From: Salinibacter ruber DSM 13855
Lineage (GTDB): Bacteria > Bacteroidota > Rhodothermia > Rhodothermales > Salinibacteraceae
Length of the DNA stretch: 64,000 nt
Assembly: GCF_000013045.1 (NCBI RefSeq)
Contig: NC_007677.1
Location: forward strand, 3,330,001 to 3,394,000
Direction of reading: 5' to 3'
Part shown: positions 44,251-53,565 of the stretch, piece after piece
Position numbering within the stretch: position 1 is the stretch's first letter
Layout of the letters: each line of letters begins with the position of its first letter
Notes under the pieces: model-generated
Database searches by the model: none
Seen by the model: the letters and a program-made list of their open reading frames with translations, nothing else
What the model was told of the DNA's origin: nothing
Program-made: the position numbers and the translations under genes

Positions 44251-45186
44251 ATGACTTCCCGCTGTCCCCTCACGCCCCAGCATCTGTTGCCCATCGCAAA
44301 GAGGCTGTGCCTGCTCCTCGCGGTGGGCGGACTGCTGGGCGCCCCCGCCGCCCACGGCCAATCCCCCGCCGACACCAGCCGCATCGTCACGCTCGGCGGC
44401 TCCGTCACCGAGATCGTGTACGCGCTGGGCGCCGGCGACCAGGTGGTGGGCGTCGACGCGTCGAGCGTCCACCCGGATGCGGCCACCGAGACCCCCAGCG
44501 TGGGCTACTTCCGGCAGGTACCCGCAGAGGGCGTCCTCTCGCTCGACCCGTCGCTGATTCTGGCGCTGGACGGGACCGGCCCGCCCGCCGTCCTCGACCA
44601 GTTTCGGAGTGCGGGCGTCCGCACCGTGCTGGTGCCCGATACGTCGAGCGTCGCAGGGGCGAAGCGGAAGATTCGGCGGATCGCCGGGCTGCTCGGGCGC
44701 GAGGCGAGGGCCGACTCGCTGATCCGGGACATGGAGGAAGACCTGGAGGCGGCCCGCGCGCTCCGTCGGCGCGCCGAGTCGACGCCGGAGGTGCTCTTCG
44801 TCTACGCCCGGGGCAGCGGATCGATGAGCGTGGCGGGCACGGGCAGCTCGGCGGAGGCGATGATCGAGCTGGCAGGCGGCGAAAACGCGATCACCGGCTT
44901 CGAGGGCTTCAAGCCGATGTCCGCCGAGGCGGTGGTGGGCGCCGAGCCGGACGTGATTCTCATGCTCACGCGGGGCCTAGAGAGCATCGGCGGCGTGGAG
45001 GGGCTGATGGAGCAGCCGGGCATCCCGCTCACGCCCGCCGGCGAGAACCGACGCGTGGTGGCGATGGACGACCTGCTTCTGCTCGGGTTCGGCCCCCGGC
45101 TCGGAACGGCGGTGGAGGGGCTTACGGAGAAGCTGCACCCCGCCCTGGAGTCGACCGCGCCTTCGTCGTCTGCATCCCAACAGTAG
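44251..45186 (+). CDS. hmuT: heme ABC transporter substrate-binding protein (HmuT)
   Basis: The 311-residue periplasmic protein has a signal peptide (to AAHGQ) and a cobalamin/heme-binding protein fold: IVTLGGSVTEIVYALGAGDQVVG, VDASSVHP, VGYFRQVPAEGVLSLDPSLIL, GTGSSAEAMIELAGGENAI and FKPMSAEAVVGAEPDVILM. It receives heme from the outer-membrane receptor and passes it to HmuU. It sits six bases before the permease gene. Confidence 0.9.
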   Translation: MTSRCPLTPQHLLPIAKRLCLLLAVGGLLGAPAAHGQSPADTSRIVTLGGSVTEIVYALGAGDQVVGVDASSVHPDAATETPSVGYFRQVPAEGVLSLDPSLILALDGTGPPAVLDQFRSAGVRTVLVPDTSSVAGAKRKIRRIAGLLGREARADSLIRDMEEDLEAARALRRRAESTPEVLFVYARGSGSMSVAGTGSSAEAMIELAGGENAITGFEGFKPMSAEAVVGAEPDVILMLTRGLESIGGVEGLMEQPGIPLTPAGENRRVVAMDDLLLLGFGPRLGTAVEGLTEKLHPALESTAPSSSASQQ

Positions 45187-45192
45187 CGCGGC

Positions 45193-46350
45193 ATGGATTT
45201 CTCCGCGGTTACGACGAATTCCGGGACGGACACGCGCACCGACGCGCGGGAGGGCCCTCGCCCGTCCGGCGCCGCGTCGTCGAGACGGGCCCGGCAGCGG
45301 GGCCGTGAGTGGCGGGTGTTGACGGGCCTCGTCGCCCTGCTGCTCGGGGCCGTCGCGGCGGGCCTGGCCGTCGGGGCCGTCGCCATCTCGCCGGGGCAGG
45401 TGCTGGCCATCCTCGGCGACAAGGTCGGCCTCACGCTGCCGTGGTCCTACGAACACCGACAGGCCCTCGTGCTCACGGCCATCCGGCTGCCGCGGGTCCT
45501 GCTGGGGGTGGGCGTGGGCGGCGGGCTTGCCGTGAGCGGGGCGGTGATGCAGGGCCTCTTCCGCAACCCGCTGGCGGACCCGAGCCTCATCGGGGTGTCG
45601 AGCGGGGCCGCGCTGGCGGCGGTGGTCACGATCGTGCTGGGGAGCACGCTGGTCGGCGCCTGGGGCGACACGCTGGGGGCCGTGCTGCTGCCGGCGGCGG
45701 CCTTCGTGGGCGGGGTGGGGGCCACGGTGGTCGTCTACCGCCTCGGCACGCGGAACGGGCAGACCTCCGTGGCGACCATGCTCCTGGCGGGCATCGCCAT
45801 CAACGCGCTGGCCGGGGCGGGGACCGGCCTCATGACGTTCATCGCGGACGACGACCAGCTCCGCGACCTCACGTTCTGGACGCTGGGCAGCCTCGGCGGG
45901 GCCACCTGGACGCAGCTCGCCGTCGTGGGGCCGTGCCTCCTCGGCGGCATGATTGCGGCGCCCTTCCTGGCACGCCCGCTCAACGCCCTGCTGCTGGGAG
46001 AAGGGGAGGCCTACCACCTCGGAATCAACATCGAGCGGACGAAGAAACTCGTCGTCACGCTGGCGGCCCTCGTGGTGGGCGCCGCCGTGGCCGTAAGCGG
46101 CGTCATCGGCTTCATCGGGCTCGTGGTGCCGCACCTGCTGCGCCTGGCCGTGGGGCCGGACCACCGGGTCCTCATCCCCGGCTCGGCGCTCCTCGGGGGC
46201 GCGCTCCTCCTCGGGGCCGACGTGCTGGCCCGCACCATCGTGACCCCCGCCGAACTGCCAATTGGCATCGTGACGGCCCTCGTGGGGGCGCCCTTCTTCC
46301 TCTGGCTCCTCCTGCGCGACCGCACCCGGGGGGCCGGATACTCGTTCTGA
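45193..46350 (+). CDS. hmuU: heme ABC transporter permease (HmuU)
   Basis: The 385-residue FecCD-type permease has about ten membrane helices. Family motifs include RLPRVLLGVGVGGGLAVSGA, MQGLFRNPLADPSLIGVSSGA, the SLGGATW segment, and the C-terminal VSGVIGFIGLVVPHLLRLAVG, which carries the coupling-helix contact to the ATPase. About 45 acidic/Arg-rich residues precede the first helix, longer than usual. The ATPase gene is separated from it by a peptidase gene. Confidence 0.92.
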   Translation: MDFSAVTTNSGTDTRTDAREGPRPSGAASSRRARQRGREWRVLTGLVALLLGAVAAGLAVGAVAISPGQVLAILGDKVGLTLPWSYEHRQALVLTAIRLPRVLLGVGVGGGLAVSGAVMQGLFRNPLADPSLIGVSSGAALAAVVTIVLGSTLVGAWGDTLGAVLLPAAAFVGGVGATVVVYRLGTRNGQTSVATMLLAGIAINALAGAGTGLMTFIADDDQLRDLTFWTLGSLGGATWTQLAVVGPCLLGGMIAAPFLARPLNALLLGEGEAYHLGINIERTKKLVVTLAALVVGAAVAVSGVIGFIGLVVPHLLRLAVGPDHRVLIPGSALLGGALLLGADVLARTIVTPAELPIGIVTALVGAPFFLWLLLRDRTRGAGYSF

Positions 46351-46412
46351 CCACAGCCCCCACCTGCACACTGCCTCGCCGTTCTCACTCCGCACCCGCT
46401 CCGCGCACCTTC

Positions 46413-47678
46413 ATGCTCCGGCTCGCCCGCCTCCCCATCGCCCTCATGTTGCTGCTTCTGGGCGCCTGCTCGGCCAATGCCGGGCGTGCCCAGCCCGCGC
46501 CGTCCGTTGCTCCCCCCGCGCTCCACGACCTGCGGGTCGACGTGGGCTATCTCTCGGCCGATCTGCTGCGGGGGCGCGAGACGGGGACCAAAGGGGCGCG
46601 CCTCGCCGCACAGTACCTCGTGCAGCGCTTCCGGGAACTGGGGCTCGCGCCGGGGCTCGACAGCACATGGACGCAGCCGTTTGACGTCACGTACAGCCCG
46701 AATCCGCACGCACCGTCGGGACACGGGACGCCGCGCACCGGCCGCAATGTCGTGGCGCATCTCGACCGGGGGGCCGGGCGCACCGTCGTCATCGGCGCCC
46801 ACTACGATGGGCTCGGCTACGGGGGGCCGGGCTCCCGCTCGCCGGGCGACTCGCTCATCCACAACGGCGCCGACGACAACGCCAGCGGCGTGGCGGCCCT
46901 GCTGGAGATGGCCCACCAGCTCAAAAATTCCGACGCCCTGTCCAGCAACGTCCTCTTCGTCGCCTTCTCGGGGGAGGAGCTGGGGCTCTACGGCTCGAAG
47001 CACTTCGTCGACGCGATGCCGATGCCCCCCGACCAGGTCCGCTACATGATCAATCTCGACATGGTGGGCCGTCTCGGCGATTCGCGGCGGCTGGTGGTGA
47101 GCGGCACCGGCACCTCGCCCGCCTGGGCCCCCGCCCTCGACGCGGCGGCCGAGGCAACTAACATCACGCTCGCCGAAGACCCGTCCGGCCTCGGCGCCTC
47201 CGACCACACCTCGTTCTATCTCGACGACATTCCGGCCGTCCACCTCTTTACTGGCGCACACGACCACTACCACACGCCCGGCGACGACAGCCATCGCATC
47301 GACTACGACGGGCTGCACGACGTCGCCACCTTCGCCGTCCGCCTCGTCGAGGCGTTGGGCGACGACGGGGACCTGCCGTTCACGGAGACCGACAATGAGC
47401 CTCAGGGCCGCCGGACGTCGTTCGACGTCACCCTGGGCGTTATGCCCGACTACACCTTCGACGGGACGGGGATGCGCATCGACGCGGTGACCGAAGACGA
47501 TGGCCCCGCGGCCCGTGCGGGACTCCGGGCGGGCGACGTGGTGGTGCGCGTCGGCGACGTGACGGTCGACGATATCTATGCTTACATGGACGCCCTCGGC
47601 GAGCTGGCGCCGGGAGACGCGACCACCGTGGTTGTGAAGCGCGGCGATCAGACCCTGAAGGCCGAGGTCCAGTTTTGA
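46413..47678 (+). CDS. M28-family metallopeptidase with a PDZ domain, inside the heme operon
   Basis: The 421-residue exported protein has a lipoprotein-like signal (LLLLGAC). The M28 catalytic domain shows [14 protein letters not shown] (zinc His and Asp), [29 protein letters not shown] (catalytic Glu), [10 protein letters not shown] and ASDHTSFYL. The C-terminal PDZ-like domain shows [30 protein letters not shown]28 enzymes are aminopeptidases. Its position between the heme permease and the heme ATPase is unusual and suggests, without proof, that it trims peptides while heme proteins are processed. Confidence 0.85.
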
Positions 47679-47781
47679 TCCCCGAATCCACCCGACGGCG
47701 TCCATCCGCCCCCATCGCCACCTGCACGAATCTTCCGAACGCGCGTCGTCGGACTGCCCGACGCGCCGGCACGATCCTGCC

Positions 47782-48603
47782 ATGATTGCCCTCCGCGACA
47801 TTACGGTGCACATCGGGGACGCGACGCTCATCGAGCGCGTGTCCGCCGCCGTGCGGCCCGGCCAGATGACGGCGGTCGTGGGCCCGAACGGTGCGGGCAA
47901 GACGACGCTCCTGCGCGTGGCCAGCGGCGAGCTCACGCCGTCCGAAGGGGCCGTTCAGCTAGACGACCGTCCGCTCGCCGCGCTCTCCGAGCAGGCGCAG
48001 GCGCGACGGCGGGCCGTGCTGCCCCAGGCCTCCCGGCTTCACTTCGCCTTTTCGGTGCTGGAGGTCGTGCTCATGGGCCGCACGCCGCACGTGCAGGGCC
48101 GGGAGGGCCCGGAAGACTGGGCCATCGCCGAGGATGCCCTCGACGCCGTGGCAATGGCCGGCTTCGCGGATCGCGACGTCCCGACCCTATCCGGCGGCGA
48201 GCAGCAGCGCGTCCACCTCGCGCGGGCGCTGGCGCAGATCTGGACGCCCCCGGACGACGGACACCGATACCTGCTGCTCGACGAGCCCACCGCCAGCCTC
48301 GACCTCGCCCACCAGCAGAATGTGCTGCGCACGGCCCGCGCCTTCGCGGACCAGGGGGCCGGCGTGCTCGCCATCCTGCACGACCTGAACCTCGCGGCGC
48401 AGTTTGCCGACCACGTCGTCGTGATGGCGGACGGCGGCGTCCACGCCCAGGGCGCCCCCGCATCGGTACTCACGCCCCCGTGCATCCGCGAGGTGTTCGG
48501 GTGGCCCGTGTGCGTTCTCGCGCACCCCACGCAGTCGTGCCCCCTCATCGTCCCCGACGGCGCCGAGGCCGGGGCGACGGTGTCCGATCCCAACTCTCTC
48601 TGA
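47782..48603 (+). CDS. hmuV: heme ABC transporter ATP-binding protein (HmuV)
   Basis: The 273-residue ATPase has Walker [13 protein letters not shown], the signature [15 protein letters not shown], Walker [16 protein letters not shown] and the switch His in AILHDLNLA. This is the FecE/HmuV subclass. It follows the peptidase by 103 bp and precedes hmuS by 21 bp. Confidence 0.93.
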
Positions 48604-48624
48604 CAATCTCTCCCCACTGCGACC

Positions 48625-49692
48625 ATGCCTACGTCTCCCCCCTCTGCCGCCGACCTCAAACAGCGCTGGAATGCGGTTCAGGACAACCCCCCCGACGTCC
48701 AACCCCGCACCGCCGCGGCCCGGATGGGCGCAAGCGAGGCCGAGCTCGTCGCCACCGGCTGCGGCGAGCACGTCACGCGCCTCCGCGGCGGCTGGCGCGG
48801 CCTCCTGCGCCGCCTCCACACGCTCGGCCCGGTGATGGCACGCACCCGCAACGACGCCGCCGTGCACGAGAAGACAGGGGTGTACCGCGACGTCGAGTTT
48901 ACCGACCCCCACGGCCTGGGGCTCGTGCTGGAGGACAACATCGACCTGCGCCTGTTCATGGACCACTGGCACCTCGGCTTCGCCGTCGAGACGCCCCCGA
49001 ACGGGGAGCGAGACGGCGGGCGCCGAAGCCTCCAATTTTTTGACCGCGACGGCACCGCGGTCCACAAGGTGTTCTTGACCGGCGAGAGCGACCGCGATGC
49101 CTACGACGCGCTCGTCGACGCGTACCGCCACGACGACCAGTCGCCGGAGCAGTCCGTCACGCCGGTCGAGGCCGACACGGCAGAGACGCCCGATGCAGAC
49201 ATCGACGTGGAGGGGTTTCTGCACGCGTGGGGCGAACTGGAGGACACGCACGACTTCTTTCCGCTCCTGAGCGAGCACGACGTCTCTCGGGAGCAGGCCC
49301 TACGGCTGGGCGAGGGGCGCTTCACCCGCCGCGTGCCGGACACGGCCCTGCGCCACACGCTCCGGGCCGCCGCCGAGCAGGAGACCCCCATCATGGTGTT
49401 CGTGGGGAGCCCAGGCTGCCTCCAGATCCACACCGGGCCCGTTCAGACGCTCAAGGCCACGCCGCCGTGGTACAACGTGCGCGACCCGGACTTCCGGCTC
49501 CGCCTCAATGAGGAGAGGATCGACCAGGCCTGGGTGGTACGGAAGCCCACGACCGACGGCCGGGTTACGTCCCTGGAATTGATGGGCGCGGACGGCGACG
49601 TCATCGCCCGCCTCTTCGGCGAGCGCAAGAGCGGCCAGTCGGAACGGGCCGACTGGCGCTCCATCCTGGAGGCGCTGCCGTCTACGCCGTAG
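48625..49692 (+). CDS. hmuS: HmuS/HemS-family hemin-handling protein
   Basis: The 355-residue cytoplasmic protein shows the two-fold internal repeat of the HemS family. The first half includes LKQRWNAVQ, LGPVMARTRNDAAVHEKTG and the strand SLQFFDRDGTAVHKVFL. The second half includes TPIMVFVGSPGCLQIHTGPV, DPDFRLRLNEERIDQAWVVRKP and LELMGADGDVIARLFGERK. Members bind heme and, in some bacteria, break it down anaerobically or hand it on. The proximal His is not certain, though HTGPV in the second half matches the family position. Confidence 0.9.
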   Translation: MPTSPPSAADLKQRWNAVQDNPPDVQPRTAAARMGASEAELVATGCGEHVTRLRGGWRGLLRRLHTLGPVMARTRNDAAVHEKTGVYRDVEFTDPHGLGLVLEDNIDLRLFMDHWHLGFAVETPPNGERDGGRRSLQFFDRDGTAVHKVFLTGESDRDAYDALVDAYRHDDQSPEQSVTPVEADTAETPDADIDVEGFLHAWGELEDTHDFFPLLSEHDVSREQALRLGEGRFTRRVPDTALRHTLRAAAEQETPIMVFVGSPGCLQIHTGPVQTLKATPPWYNVRDPDFRLRLNEERIDQAWVVRKPTTDGRVTSLELMGADGDVIARLFGERKSGQSERADWRSILEALPSTP

Positions 49693-49750
49693 TCCCGCCC
49701 CCACGTCCCTCCACACTCTCCACACTCCCCCCCTCACTCCTCACACATCC

Positions 49751-50173
49751 ATGCACAACCTCCACGGCCCCGACCGCCTGTTCGAAACCCGCTACGGCGA
49801 CGTCCTGCAGTGCGCATGCTGCGATCGCATCCAGATCACCTTCCGCGAGCACACGCTGCTGGTGGACGAGGAGGAGCTGGAAGTGCTGACCGATACGATC
49901 AAACACGCCTGGGAAACCGTGCGCGACACCGAGGGACAGGACCGGTGGGAGCTCCAGGCCGGGACCGACGCCGGACCCGTCTCCATCACGCTCTCTGAAC
50001 CGGCGCTCCGCACGCTCCACGTCCTTCTTCAGGGCGCCTGGTCGATGTATTCACTCCGGGAACGGATGCGGGCCGTGGGGGGAACCGCAGACGACCGACG
50101 GGCCCGCGACGTGCTTCGCGACCACGTCTCGCCCACCCCGTCGCAATGGAGCGGCCTCGATCAGTCCTCGTAA
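49751..50173 (+). CDS. small CxxC protein at the end of the heme operon
   Basis: The 140-residue protein opens with a CACC motif in DVLQCACCDRIQITFREHTLLVDEEELEVL, has an amphipathic middle (TDTIKHAWETV) and a beta-rich part ending SEPALRTLHVLLQGAWSM. It resembles a small DUF6686-type family often seen near Bacteroidota heme or iron genes, though I cannot confirm the family name. The two cysteines could bind a metal or heme iron. Its place, 58 bp after hmuS, suggests a role linked to heme or iron. Confidence 0.65.
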   Translation: MHNLHGPDRLFETRYGDVLQCACCDRIQITFREHTLLVDEEELEVLTDTIKHAWETVRDTEGQDRWELQAGTDAGPVSITLSEPALRTLHVLLQGAWSMYSLRERMRAVGGTADDRRARDVLRDHVSPTPSQWSGLDQSS

Positions 50174-50200
50174 GTCCGTCCGGCATCCTGTGTGCGCCCC

Positions 50201-50898
50201 ATGCCCAAAAATGACTCGCCCCAACGATTCGACGCAGAGCGGGCCGCGGCGTACGACGACCGCATTCGGCGCCTCGCGCCCGGCTACGACCTGCTCCAGT
50301 CCACCGTTGCGTCTGTGCTGGCCGCCCGCCTCCCCGACGACGCGCACCTGCTCGTCGTCGGGGCGGGCACCGGCGCGGAAATCGTGACGATGGGACGGAA
50401 CGTCTCACGGTGGCAGTTTACCGCCGTCGATCCGTCGCCCGATATGTTAGATCGGTGTCGGTCGCGCGTCGCCGAAGCAGGGCTGGCCCCCGGGTCGAGT
50501 ACGTCTGCGATCGGATTGAGGACGCATCGTTTCCACGGCACTTCGACGCCGCCACGTCGCTCCTCGTTGCCCACTTTATCGACGGCGACGCGGCGAAGCA
50601 GCGGTACTTCCACGCCCTCGCCGGGTGGCTCCGCCCTGACGCGCCCCTTGTGTGGGCCGACCTCTACCGCCCGACGTCCGACGAGGCGTATCGCGCTCTC
50701 TGGGCCGCCTGGCGGGAGCAGACCGGCGCCCGGATGGAGGCAGATGCGGCCGCACGGGCCTTCGAACGCGTCGACGAGGGCATCTCGTTCGTCCGCCCGG
50801 CGACGCTACACCAAATCGTCGCCGACGCGGGCCTCCCCCCACCCGTACCACTCTACCAGCATCTCTTGTGGGGCGCATGGATGAGCACGGCGGCCTGA
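50201..50898 (+). pseudogene. class I SAM-dependent methyltransferase, frameshifted
   Basis: The first 96 or so codons read FDAERAAAYDDRI, LLVVGAGTGAEIVTMG (the SAM-binding motif I) and DPSPDMLDRCRSRVAEAGLAP, as in Ubie/ToxA-like methyltransferases. At the C5 run 50487-50491 the frame breaks, and the expected continuation RVEYVCDRIEDASFPRHFDA is found one frame over through to 50898 (ending WGAWMSTAA). Adding one base to the C run joins both parts. The gene is therefore inactive, or the base was lost in sequencing or assembly. It is the last gene of the heme operon. Confidence 0.8.
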
Positions 50899-50960
50899 TG
50901 CCCATGGCACGGCCGATGCGATGCCGCACGGCGTTCGCGAGCCGCCCGCCGCGGCCGTTG

Positions 50961-52883
50961 CTACAGCGCCACCTCCGCCCCGACCAGGAGCGTACGGCCC
51001 GGCATCGGCGCGTCGAAGATCTCGCTGTATTGCCGGTCGAAGGCATTGCGGAGCTCGACGGACAGCGTGGTGCGGGCGCCGGAGAGGCGCGTGTTATAGG
51101 CCAGCCGCCCGTGCACCACCCCGTAGCGGTCGGTCGCCAGGGGCGCGTCGCGGAGCCGATCCTTCCACAGCCCCTGCAGCCCCAGCGTCACGGCCCCGGC
51201 CCGCACCGACGCACTGCCCTGTAGTTGGTGGCGCGCCGCATCGAGGCCGTACTTGTAAGCGGAAGGGGGCTCCTGCCCGTCGAGGCTGGCGTCGAGGAGC
51301 GTGTAGGCCGCATCGAGGCTTACGCCCACGGCACCGAGGGTTCGGTCGAACGACAGCTCAGTTTCGAGCCCCGTGGTGGTAGTGCGGTCCAGATTTTGGG
51401 CCTCAAACACCGATTCCGCCTCGTTCCGGAGGTAATCGATGGCGTTGTCGGTGGTGCGGTGGAAGCCCGTCGCGGAGAGCGACAGATTCGCCGGCAGGCG
51501 CACGTCCACGCCAACCTCCCCCGACCAGGCGGTCTCGGCCGTGAGGTCGGCGTTGCCCTGGTTGCTGGGCGAATCGATGAAGCGCTCCAGGAAGTTGGGC
51601 GCCCGGACCACGCGCCCCCCACCCGCACGGAGCGTCGCCGGCCCAAGGTTGTAGGCCACGTAGAGCTGGGGCGTCGGCTCCGCCCCGTACGTCGGGTCGT
51701 AGTCGACGCGCGTGCTCTGATTGACCGTGAGGCGGGGGGTGGCGCGCCAGCGCAGGCTCACGAAGGCCCCGACGGACTGGTCGCCGTGCACCCCATCCCG
51801 ATTGCTGTCGACCCCGCGAAGCCCGGCGGAGGCGCCGCCGGTCACCCGGACGCTGTTCCACGTGTGGGACCCCTGCCCCTGCACCCGGAGGCGACGGCTG
51901 ATGTGGGTGTTAGCGCCCACGTCGGGATTGTACGTGTACCGGTCGCGGTGCTGCTTGCCGAAGAGTTGCACCTGCCAGGGCGTGTTCGTTGCCCCGGAGC
52001 TCGACAGCCGGCTCTGGAGCCAGAACGTGGAGGTTGCCTCCCGGGCCCGATCCGTGGCAAAATCCGTGTAGAAGTGGTAGGCGCCGAACTCGCGATCGTC
52101 CACCCCGGCTCGGGTGTAGAGCGTCGCGCCCTCAAGGTCCCGCGACACGGCCGCCGTGGCCGTCCGTCGCTCAAAGTCCGTCTGCACGGTGCTTGAGAGA
52201 TTGCTTCCCCCCGGCGGCGGGGCCGCCGACACACGCCGGCCGTCGCTTCCCTGCACCGAGGCCGCCGCGCTCACGGTCGTCCGGTTCCCTGCGGTACGGG
52301 CCGCGGCGCCCATGTCGTAGAAATTGTTCTTTCCGTACCGGCTGTCAACCCGCGCCGCGGGGCCATCCTCCCGGACGTCCTCCCTGCGGAGGGCCGTCTT
52401 CGTGATGAGGTGGACCACCCCACCGAGGGCATCGGGGCCGTAGAGGGCCGTCGCCGGGCCGTGGAGCACCTCCACGCGGGCAATTTCCGAGAGGGGCACC
52501 GGCAGGTCCATCAAGAAGTGGCCCGTGTACGGATCGTTGATGCGCGCCCCGTCCAGGAGGAGAAGGACGCCGTTGAACGTGGAGCCCCGCATCGTGAGGT
52601 CGCTCTGCACGCCAAACCCGCCCCGGCTCTTCACGTCGAGCCCCGCCGCGACGTTGAGCAGCTGATCCACGCTGTTGACGGAGAGGGACTGGATGTCTCG
52701 CTGCGTGTACACGCTCACGCGGCGCCCCGTCTCCTGCGCCGCCGAGGCCACGCGGGAGGCCGTCACCACGACGCTATCGGCCATCTGCACGCGAAACGCC
52801 ACGTCGGAGGTGTCCTGGGCCCGCACGGGCGCGACAATCAACAGAGCAAGAAGGCACGGAAGAAGCAGTCGAACGGAACGCAT
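50961..52883 (-). CDS. TonB-dependent receptor (BtuB-like)
   Basis: The 640-residue outer-membrane receptor has a signal peptide (to APVRAQ), a TonB-box-like SVVVTASRVAS, and a plug (LLNVAAGLDVKSRGGFGVQSD, NDPYTGHFLMDLPVPLSEIA, ALYGPDALGGVVHLIT). The barrel ends with RTLLVGAEVAL. The architecture resembles BtuB/FepA vitamin B12 or siderophore receptors; no substrate can be named. No cobalamin riboswitch signature was seen upstream. The C-terminus ends in Leu rather than the usual aromatic residue. It is divergent from the rhodanese gene, 210 bp away. Confidence 0.85.
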   Translation of the reverse strand: MRSVRLLLPCLLALLIVAPVRAQDTSDVAFRVQMADSVVVTASRVASAAQETGRRVSVYTQRDIQSLSVNSVDQLLNVAAGLDVKSRGGFGVQSDLTMRGSTFNGVLLLLDGARINDPYTGHFLMDLPVPLSEIARVEVLHGPATALYGPDALGGVVHLITKTALRREDVREDGPAARVDSRYGKNNFYDMGAAARTAGNRTTVSAAASVQGSDGRRVSAAPPPGGSNLSSTVQTDFERRTATAAVSRDLEGATLYTRAGVDDREFGAYHFYTDFATDRAREATSTFWLQSRLSSSGATNTPWQVQLFGKQHRDRYTYNPDVGANTHISRRLRVQGQGSHTWNSVRVTGGASAGLRGVDSNRDGVHGDQSVGAFVSLRWRATPRLTVNQSTRVDYDPTYGAEPTPQLYVAYNLGPATLRAGGGRVVRAPNFLERFIDSPSNQGNADLTAETAWSGEVGVDVRLPANLSLSATGFHRTTDNAIDYLRNEAESVFEAQNLDRTTTTGLETELSFDRTLGAVGVSLDAAYTLLDASLDGQEPPSAYKYGLDAARHQLQGSASVRAGAVTLGLQGLWKDRLRDAPLATDRYGVVHGRLAYNTRLSGARTTLSVELRNAFDRQYSEIFDAPMPGRTLLVGAEVAL

Positions 52884-53093
52884 ACGAAGGCAAGAATGAG
52901 TGCAACGACGAACCGGCGGCGCCCAACGACTGCCCTGGCGGGCGGATCCGCCCCCCCTCCGGAAATTCGTTGAAGACGTGTAACGCCTCCTCTCCCTGCG
53001 ATTACGGAAGACCCTACGCCGGACGCCGCTAATTTTGAAGCACTGCGCACAGATACACTTTCGTCGTTCTCTTGTCCCGCCGTTTCGTAAAAC

Positions 53094-53435
53094 ATGTCCG
53101 ATACGCTGGCCACCATTTCCGCCGACGACCTCAAAGACAAACTTGAAGGGGAGCACCCACCGGTTCTCATCAATGCCCTGCCGCGAAAGGCCCACGTGGC
53201 GACTCACATTCCGGGCTCCGTCAACGTTCCGGTTGACGAGATCGACCGGGTGGAGGCGCTCGTCCCCAACACGGACGAGCCCGTCGTCGTGTACTGCGCC
53301 AACGCGGGGTGCGACGTCTCCCTCAAGGCGGCCCACGCCCTGGAGGAGAAGGGCTACACGAACGTGATCGACTTCGAGGACGGCTACGCCGGGTGGCGGC
53401 AGGCGGGCTACCCGCTGGTCGGCGAGAAGCGCTAG
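53094..53435 (+). CDS. rhodanese-domain protein
   Basis: The 113-residue single-domain protein has DDLKDKLEGEHPPVLINALP, an AHIP-type motif (HIPGSVNVPVDEI) and the active-site loop VVYCANAGCDVS, whose first Cys is the expected persulfide carrier. The active-site loop is one of the short rhodanese types. Function is sulfur transfer or thiol sensing in the cytoplasm. It is divergent from the BtuB-like receptor. Confidence 0.9.
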   Translation: MSDTLATISADDLKDKLEGEHPPVLINALPRKAHVATHIPGSVNVPVDEIDRVEALVPNTDEPVVVYCANAGCDVSLKAAHALEEKGYTNVIDFEDGYAGWRQAGYPLVGEKR

Positions 53436-53565
53436 CCGCACGTCCGGCGGCGTCACAGCCCTCATGGACGGGGACGGCCGCCCCCCCCCCAGCCGGCCCG
53501 CGGCACCACACGCCGGACTGATCTGTTGGGACGGCCGGACTCTCCCTTCCAAATTCCCCGTGCGC

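Noticed and set aside
45309-47678. 789-codon open frame overlapping the heme permease
   Set aside because: Only its C-terminal part, from 46413, is a real gene (the M28 peptidase); the rest is a shifted frame over hmuU with no domain.
52884-53093. Cobalamin riboswitch upstream of the BtuB-like receptor
   Set aside because: I looked for the B12-box and core motifs on the minus strand and saw none; only a GGCGGATCCGCC palindrome is present.
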